Source: Hoplostethus atlanticus
Taxonomy: Eukaryota > Chordata > Actinopteri > Trachichthyiformes > Trachichthyidae
Direction of reading: 5' to 3'
Assembly: GCA_034670405.1 (NCBI GenBank)
Contig: JAXDDX010000071.1
Location: forward strand, 316,001 to 380,000
DNA: 64,000 nucleotides
The translations under genes were made by a program, and so were the position numbers. This document shows positions 56,986-64,000 of this stretch, in pieces (the stretch's first letter is position 1; every line of letters starts with the position of its first letter). Under the pieces are notes generated by a model that saw only the letters and a program-made list of their open reading frames with translations, did no database searches and was not told where the DNA came from.

Positions 56986-57149
56986 GTGTGTGTGTGTGTG
57001 TGTGTCATCTTTTAGCCCAGCACCGGTGAAGACGGTAGATGTCGCCCAGGGAAGAGCTGTTGGCAACGAGGATGTAAATGTCACTGCTTTGAATCACCAT
57101 CCCATCATGTAAATACACCAGCACTGAAATTTACCCCAAATCTCACATT

Positions 57150-57258
57150 GGTGCCTCCCTCTCCCTCTCCCTCTCCCCTTTCCCTCTCCCTCTCCCTCTC
57201 CCTTTCCCTTTCCCTTCCCCTTTCCCTCTCCCTTTCCCTTTCCCTTTCCCTCTCCCTG
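57150..57258 (-). repeat. (CCCTCT/CCCTTT)n hexamer array
   Basis: About 17 CCCNNT-type hexamers. On the minus strand this is GGG every six bases with three-base loops, a near-ideal G-quadruplex pattern. Confidence 0.95.
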
Positions 57259-57525
57259 CCTCCCTGCTCCACTTCTGCTCCACTAACGTTCAGATCCAAT
57301 TAACCAGAATCCCTTTGGCACCTCCCTGTTGCTCATCGTTGCATCAATAGCTCCTCGCCCGCAGCCCCAGCTGCATCATGGGAGTCGGCCTCCTCTTGCA
57401 GCCTGTATTGTGTGTGTGTGTGGTGTCCCGTGGCAGGTGTGAATGATTCATCCCTCCTCAAAGCTGGTAAACAACACGATAGCCTGGTGGCCCCACAGGT
57501 TAAAACCCCCCCAACCGCCCTTTTT

Positions 57526-57701
57526 GTCTAAAGCAGTGGTTCTCAATCCAGTCCTCAAGGACCCCCTGTCCTGGAGGCTTTTTAGAGGCTTCAGGTTTTC
57601 ATGAAACTTTAATTGGTTCAGGTGTGCCTGAGTGGAGCTGGAGCTGAAACCTCCAGGACAGGGGGTCCTTGAGGACTGGATTGAGAACCACTGGTCTAAA
57701 G
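57526..57701. mobile_element. hAT-type MITE with perfect TIRs and 8-bp TSD
   Basis: Target duplication gtctaaag at 57526-57533 and 57694-57701. Element 57534-57693 (160 bp) starts cagtggttctcaatccagtc and its end is the exact reverse complement; arms match for 44 bp. CAGTGG termini and an 8-bp duplication are hAT features. No transposase, so non-autonomous. Confidence 0.97.
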
Positions 57702-58416
57702 CCCTCGTATTATATGGAGACCTCATGTGGGGGGTGAGAGTCACTGGTGCCTAGACAAGATTTTATACAGACAAGAGTTTTCACTTTGTCACTTTCTGTT
57801 TTAGAAAAGCAAAATTTGAAGTTTGCACCAAAAATGCATTCAATACTCTCTCTCCTCTCAGGTTCCACTACTGACTCCAGCTTTCACGACAGGAAAACTT
57901 TTGACTAAAACTAATAATGACAGATCAACAGCGGATCCTCTGTATTTTTGAGATATTGAATGATGAACTTGAGGAACTGCAGTGTCCTCTTTGCACCTCC
58001 AGAATGAAACAGACTAGTCAGCAGAATAAAACGGTAATAATGTAGATGGTTGTACTGGCCTGGGGGGGATACCCAGAGTTATCCACCCCGACACCAGAAT
58101 CCCCCCAGAAGCATCATTTCACATCGAGGGTGCAAGACGAGGCAAATAAACAGATTAATGTAATATAATCATCCTGTTCACCAATTTAAAAAATGTGCAG
58201 GAATTCATATTGCATTCAGTGTGTTTGCAATTCAATATCAATTATAACAGGTTTGGATGACCTTTCTGACCATTACACTATTACTATGAAGTGAATGCAA
58301 CGAGACAAGCGGAAACAAAAGTTATCTGAGCCTTCTTCTTCAGCGTGGTCAAATACGGCCGCCGCTCTGTGGTTCCATGGTTTAACGCACTTCCTGTGAG
58401 TCCTGATACCACCAAC

Positions 58417-58605
58417 ATGGCCGCGGGGGAGGAAGAGGAGCTGGAAGACAATGTCAAAGCAGAGCTGAAGGCCTGGAGGAAGAGGAGGGGGGGGGCCTGC
58501 AGAGACATGCCATCTTCTGTTAGGTCCACTGGGTCCGAAAGGCAAACTCACACAGCACATTGGGTCGCACTGGAGCAAAACAAATGGGAGAGTTGCCACG
58601 ACTGA
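58417..58605 (+). CDS. short ORF, uncertain
   Basis: ATG in ccaacatggccgcggg opens MAAGEEEELEDNVKAELKAW, then RKRR and a tail, stopping after 62 residues. The start matches a YY1-type motif and an ETS-like acttcctg lies 25 bp upstream, as at housekeeping promoters. No family recognised, and no convincing splice donor inside the frame. It could be a retrocopy remnant or chance. The minus-strand ORF of 215 codons here (58273-58920) is also unsupported. Confidence 0.2.
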   Translation: MAAGEEEELEDNVKAELKAWRKRRGGACRDMPSSVRSTGSERQTHTAHWVALEQNKWESCHD

Positions 58606-59457
58606 TGGTGACCGGTCCGGAGCTGTGGAGGACACGCCGCGAGACGGTTGGGCTTCTTGGAAACACGACGAACGATGTCTTGAAGTACAACTAATACGCT
58701 CTGTGCAAGAAAGGTGAGAGAAGAAGAAGAAGCGCAGTTTCATACTTTTCATACATACACAACTCTGATGACCCGGGTTCAATTCCCGACTCACGACGTT
58801 ATTTGACCGTGACCAAAACTGCAAATCCATTTTGTAGAAACTGTAAATTTCAGTGGGTTTTGAAACTAGAGGTGACAATTTTCCATTTGGCAACTGACAC
58901 AATGCTGAAGCACTTCCCATCTAACACTGCACAGTTGTGTGTGTGGGTGTGGTTACATCTGTGGTCATGGTGGGTGACATGTATTGCAGCCTAAAATACT
59001 CATGAGGCCCAAGATGACGTCAAACACACAGTTTTGGAATCGACCGTTCATGTTCTCTGATCCTGATGAAACAGACTGTGGAACTGGAACTACTTTGTTT
59101 TCATACACAAACCCAGTGCTCCCAGTTTGATCTCAACTAAACGAAACCAGAGAAGGAGAATTAATTCCTGCCAGTCAGTCAGTTCTTTAACAGCGTCCCC
59201 GGGGCTGAATGCTCCGTTTGAAAAATAAATTATCACAACACAAACAATCGACTGCACCGTGGGCGACGGGGGAGGGGGCGGGAGGGGTCGGGGGATGCCT
59301 GCCAGGCCAAACACAATGTTGAGTAATTGGACGTTCGTGTGTCCAGTCAGGAAACTGCCCCACAGTGAATCATGCAACTCATACACAGCGAATGAGTCCA
59401 ATACGGGGCTGTCAGAGCAAAACACACAGTTGGACGTATCAACCGTAGCTTATTTAG

Positions 59458-59515
59458 TTAAAGCTGCACTGGGAACAGTTATCAGCCTGAATCAGGAAGT
59501 GAGTGAAGGTTAGGA
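59458..59515 (+). repeat. family R4 MITE end
   Basis: ttaaagctgcactgggaaca. Confidence 0.5.
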
Positions 59516-59954
59516 AGGTTCACGCTATTTTCCCCAAATTAAATTCTGGTATCGGTTTGATCTGCACACGGAATAATGCTCCCAAAGAACGTAACGTCAT
59601 GAACACAGATACACCGTTGCAATGCGATGAGTCTTATAAAATAGGTAAATGACATAATTGAGTTGATAGTTTCATGTATTGTAAAATGTTGCTGGATCTG
59701 GTAGTTTAACCTGGACCTGCTCAACCCAGCGAGCTACACGTTGACTTACTCTTTCTCTTTTTAAATCACAGATTCTCACTCTGGCTAAAATAAAAAACAG
59801 ACCAGAGAGTGAGTCATGCAATGAAATGGGAGTTGAAACAAAGTCGAGTTGTAAGTTAATTCAAAGAAACTTTCTGGAGGCTCGTTCTCCTGCAGCGGCA
59901 CCCTGGGCATCTGTGTCTCAGCATGGACGCCCGAGGCTCCGACTGCAGCACAGC

Positions 59955-60200
59955 GAGTGTTGATTTACACCACAGAACAACGGCGACGTGCAGACCGGCA
60001 TCCACCGATTCACGCAACGGGACGTCTACCGCACCAGGACTCACCGCACGTTCACGCTGTGAGAGCAACAAGCCTCTGGAAGTTCATTTGTTTCCCGTAG
60101 AGCCGAGCGAGCAGGGAAACTCAACAAACTCAACAAGCTTGAGTGTTGATTTACGCCACAGAATAACAAGCAAACCGTCATCCGCCAATTCCCGCAATGA
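59955..60200. repeat. diverged 186-bp duplication
   Basis: gagtgttgatttacaccaca at 59955 and gagtgttgatttacgccaca at 60141, both followed by gaacaac/gaataac, accggcatcc/accgtcatcc and gattcacgcaac/aattcccgcaat. Confidence 0.75.
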
Positions 60201-60587
60201 GCTATCGAGTTGTTGGTTCAGTTCCCTGTGCAGCTCAAGTGTCATGTCAGGTCGATTTTAACAGATTTGTCACAAGAACAACGGACAAACATGCAGATAA
60301 AAACCAGAGGTAATAAAACAAGACTACAAGAAATGGGGGCCGTGCTGCCGTGTGCGTTAGTGTTAGTTAGAATACATATAAATATCTGATTTATATCATA
60401 CTCATAATCTTCAAGGCCTGTTCTCCATGTCGGTGCGTTCATGAGCCAAGATGAAATAATAATCCCTGACACTGCAGAGAAGCTCCAAGCCCGAGGAACA
60501 TCTGAGGTATCACATCCTGCGTGAGGTTCACATCACTGCCAGCTCTGCAAGGCTAAACGCTGGTGGGCACAAATGTATTTATGTAAA

Positions 60588-60653
60588 CACACACACACAC
60601 ACACACGCACACGCACACACACACACACACACACGCACACACATACACACACA
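60588..60653. repeat. (CA)n
   Basis: CA repeat with cg interruptions. Confidence 0.95.
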
Positions 60654-60831
60654 AGCTGTCAGTGGTGCTGAAGGACCTCGCGTGAGAACAAGGAGATTTG
60701 AACATGAAATGGATTTGACCCTGAGTCAAATCCAGCTATGACGACTGTCACTGGGTTAACTGGCTTGCAAGGATGAGTAACTACAGTTTGCAGCAACGCG
60801 TGACCAGGCAATACACAACCACGCCCACCTC

Positions 60832-60869
<38 letters not shown>
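60832..60869. repeat. (CA)n
   Basis: About 19 CA units, just before the 25-bp array. Confidence 0.95.
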
Positions 60870-60871
<2 letters not shown>

Positions 60872-60934
60872 GGCAGGGCTTGTGACAGTGCATGGCGGAT
60901 GGCGGGACTTTGTGCCAGTGTATTTTCTTGCCTG

Positions 60935-61946
60935 TAACGATCAGTAGGGGGCGTGTCAGTAACGATCAGTAGGGGGGCGTGTCAGTAACGATCAGTAGGG
61001 GGCGTGTCAGTAACGATCAGTAGGGGGGCGTGTCAGTAACGATCAGTAGGGGGCGTGTCACTAATGATCAGTAGGGGTGTGTGTCAGTAACGATCAGTAG
61101 GGGGCGTGCACTAATGATCAGTAGGGGGCGTGTCAGTAATGATCAGTAGGGGGCGTGTCACTAATGATCAGTAGGGGTGTGTGTCAGTAATGATCAGTAG
61201 GGGTGTGTGTCAGTAATGATCAGTAGGGGGACGTGTCAGTAACGATCAGTAGGGGGCGTGTCACTAATGATCAGTAGGGGGCGTGCACTAATGATCAGTA
61301 GGGGGCGTGTCAGTAATGATCAGTAGGGGGCGTGTCACTAATGATCAGTAGGGGTGTGTGTCAGTAATGATCAGTAGGGGGGCGTGTCAGTAACGATCAG
61401 TAGGGGGGCGTGTCAGTAACGATCAGTAGGGGGCGTGTCACTAATGATCAGTGGGGGGCGTGTCAGTAACGATCAGTAGGGGGCGTGTCACTAATGATCA
61501 GTAGGGGTGTGTGTCAGTAATGATCAGTAGGGGTGTGTGTCAGTAATGATCAGTAGGGGGGCGTGTCAGTAACGATCAGTAGGGGGCGTGTCACTAATGA
61601 TCAGTAGGGGGCGTGTCAGTAACGATCAGTAGGGGGCGTGTCAGTAACGATCAGTAGGGGGCGTGTCAGTAATGATCAGTAGGGGGCGTGTCAGTAATGA
61701 TCAGTAGGGGGCGTGTCAGTAACGATCAGAAGGGGGCGTGTCACTAATGATCAGTAGGGGGCGTGTCAGTAACGATCAGAAGGGGGGCGTGTCAGTAATG
61801 ATCAGTAGGGGGCGTGTCACTAATGATCATAAGGGGGCGTGTCAGTAATGATCATAAGGGGGCGTGTCACTAATGATCATAAGGGGGCGTGTCAGTAACG
61901 ATCAGAAGGGGGCGTGTCAGTAATGATCAGTAGGGGGCGTGTCAGA
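60935..61946. repeat. 25-bp minisatellite, about 40 copies
   Basis: Unit gatcagtagggggcgtgtca plus gtaac. Variants: aac/aat before gatc, cag/cac before taa, 5 or 6 G, gggtg for gggcg, and gatcataag or gatcagaag in the last units. The variants recur in blocks, so copying was by multi-unit segments. Confidence 0.97.
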
Positions 61947-62328
61947 GTGTCTTGTTAACAACAACTGATTTTGTGCAGCATATTCATGTGATCCAGATCA
62001 GAAAATGGAAAAATGCAACTCCATGCAGCTTTTTGCTGATTATACTGATTAGAAAACATCAGATCTGTGTCACATGAGTGGAAAAATAAGAATAAGAATG
62101 GGGACTCTGAGCTGCAGTGTGAACAGAGCCCTTATAAAGGGCTTATGAAGCAGTCCTTCCCTTTGACAGGAACAGAGATGTGGTCATTAAGGGTAACACG
62201 TCGCTGGTCATTCAGGCTTCAATCTACTGGTGAAAATAGCAGGAGAGTGAGCTGCCACTCAGTCAGTGGTTCACCTCAGCAGAGAGATTTGAGTCAACAA
62301 CACATTTGTCCTGGGCACAGATACACTG

Positions 62329-62333
<5 letters not shown>

Positions 62334-62374
<41 letters not shown>
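62334..62374. repeat. (CA)n
   Basis: About 20 CA units. Confidence 0.97.
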
Positions 62375-62378
<4 letters not shown>

Positions 62379-63129
62379 GAAATGTCAAGTGGGAAGAAAA
62401 GGCCCTTGTTAGGAGCTGAAACGCTGTACCAGCTGTAGTAAAGGTCAGGCTTGCCATCCTCCCATCCCTCCATCCTTCCTCCCCTCCTCCAGTAACACCC
62501 ACATGATAGAGAGAGATTTCATCAATGTTTTTTTTCACTGCACCAACATACCACGCTGTTTCTATACCGGCACAGACCGGTTTATTGTTCCACTCTCACA
62601 GGACTAACATTACCTGGGGACCTCCAGTCATTTGTAATAATTGCGGAGATCGTCTGCGATTTGAATCCCGTGCAAATCTGCCACGTCTGTAATTTGTAAA
62701 GTAAAAAGTCCAGAGCAAATTACCCACCACAAAGGTCCTGATAATACTAATCCTGTGCAAATTGAGCGCTGTGATTTGTTTTTGGCTTGCAATTTCTTTT
62801 TCTCCTTCTCCTTCTTCTCGACGTGTGATTTCTATCTTCCTCCTGTCAGGCAGCGATGGAATCTAAAGAGGTTTTGAATGACTTGCCAACCCTGAGAGTC
62901 CAGAAATGGGGAGATTTTTTACTTTATTTTCTGCATTCTGGTGACGTTTTATGCATAAAATAACAATAACATTTTTTTTGTTGCTATCTTTAATGAACCC
63001 GAGGAGAGGAAAATAATGAGGTAACTAGTGGAATTTGTTTGGCTACAAAACACTTTTTATTTTTATATTATTATTATGCTGCACAAGCTGTTTGGAGGAA
63101 TTTAGGTTACGGTTGTTTTATGCTTTTAT
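62375..63129. other. intergenic, no features
   Basis: No gene or repeat recognised. Confidence 0.5.
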
Positions 63130-63199
63130 GCAGTCTGAAGGCTGAGATGGAGCTATGGGGGGCGGGACTCGCTGTGTGTTTGATGGTCCTACAAACTTC

Positions 63200-63275
63200 A
63201 ATGGAGTATCGACTGACATGGGGGTGAGTACATGATGAGTGAATTCATATTTTGGGGTGAGCTATTCCTTTAAGA
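63200..63275 (+). repeat. DNA transposon end (fish type)
   Basis: tgatgagtgaattcatattt, tggggtgagctattccttta: close to the common fish terminal sequence ending tgaactatccctttaa. Left end not found. Confidence 0.5.
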
Positions 63276-63749
63276 CTGCAGTAGGTCATCTAAGGTCTCT
63301 GGTTTACCAGACGGGAACCTCCAGGGTTTAGAGACCTTTACTGGTCTTTGAAGAACGGTGATTGCTTGAAAGACAAATTAAGAACATTATTTTGCCCCTT
63401 CATTGAACATTTTCTGGTAGAGGATGATTTAAAATGTCTTTACCAAGAGGGTGAGGTGGAGGACATTTTCACATATCCATAGTTAAACGGCCTCTTTTGA
63501 CCAAAGTATAATTCAAACTGCAAATAATGTGGACTGGCTTTCCCCCTGCAGGTATGTTGGCTGTCCAAAGAAAAAGAGAATGGGTGGATAAGACAACTCC
63601 CATCTGTATTAGTTTCTTCTTTATTGAGAGAGAAAGGCTGAGGCTATTTTTCACTTGAACTCTTTCCCCTCTAACTTTTCTCTCTAACAGTGTTTTCCAC
63701 TCAGCTTGGCCGTCGTCTGACTAAAGGATATTTCTTCACTTTATTTTTT

Positions 63750-63990
63750 TGGCGATAATGCATCCAGGGCGCCGGTGCATTAATATCAGTCAAACTGGAG
63801 CAAATTGGTAAGTTGGATCGTTCCGATATCTGAAGGCGTGGAGCCGACCGCAGCCCCGGATCACTCGGAGACTTCTGAACTCCAACCAGACACTCGTGAA
63901 TCGGCTCTTCATGCATAACTGGAGCGAAGAGCAGAAGGGGGCGAAGGGAACATTTAGATGAGGAGACCGGGAAAAAAATTGTCTTGGAGG
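63750..63990 (+). other. possible first-exon/promoter-like segment
   Basis: Locally CpG-richer than its surroundings (gggcgccggtgc, gcgtggagccgaccgcagcc). It has a good donor-like gtaagt at 63809, after gagcaaattg. No ORF of note. It may be the untranslated first exon of a gene beyond the window; weak. Confidence 0.2.
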
Positions 63991-64000
63991 AAAACTGGCC

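Noticed and set aside
58273-58920. 215-codon minus-strand ORF
   Set aside because: Long but of unbiased composition with no recognised domain; left as an uncertain region with the + strand ATG rather than called a gene.

Overview
The window looks like vertebrate nuclear DNA, most probably from a teleost fish. The evidence is a multi-exon gene with GT-AG introns, many CA/GT, CT and AAT microsatellites, long minisatellites, tRNA-derived SINE pieces, LINE 3' tails of the kind common in fish, and many short inverted-repeat (MITE-like) DNA elements. There is no sign of bacterial gene organisation, a CRISPR array or an operon.

One protein-coding gene is well supported. The 3' part of a SIPA1L-family Rap GTPase-activating protein (SPAR family, best fit sipa1l3) lies on the + strand. 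I could place 14 exons between 711 and 30719, and every splice junction is phase-compatible. Together they give 762 residues plus a stop: a PDZ domain, a long Ser/Pro-rich linker holding a DSGIDT degron-like motif, the SPAR C-terminal region, and a C-terminal coiled coil. The RapGAP domain and N-terminus must lie upstream of the window. The 3' UTR may run as far as poly(A) signals near 35330-35350.

The introns hold a 31-bp minisatellite of about 1 kb (1037-1992), several inverted-repeat elements, SINE and LINE remnants, a 375-bp pyrimidine tract in front of exon H, and smaller tandem arrays. From about 35.4 kb to 63.7 kb I find no convincing gene. That stretch is a mosaic of minisatellites (15-bp at 36.2 kb, 19-bp at 44.2 kb, 29-bp at 50.6 kb, 25-bp at 60.9-61.9 kb), microsatellites, LINE 3' ends, and fold-back or MITE elements. 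The clearest of these is a 160-bp hAT-type MITE with 44-bp perfect terminal repeats and an intact 8-bp target duplication at 57526-57701. Two weak gene-like signals are flagged: a short ATG-containing CpG-rich segment at 58417 and a possible first-exon-like segment near the right edge.

No new multi-gene system is visible. The more unusual observations are structural: long fold-back sequences (52601-52969, 43215-43292, 54095-54133), several related non-autonomous element families present in multiple copies, and tandem arrays lying next to splice sites of the SIPA1L gene.
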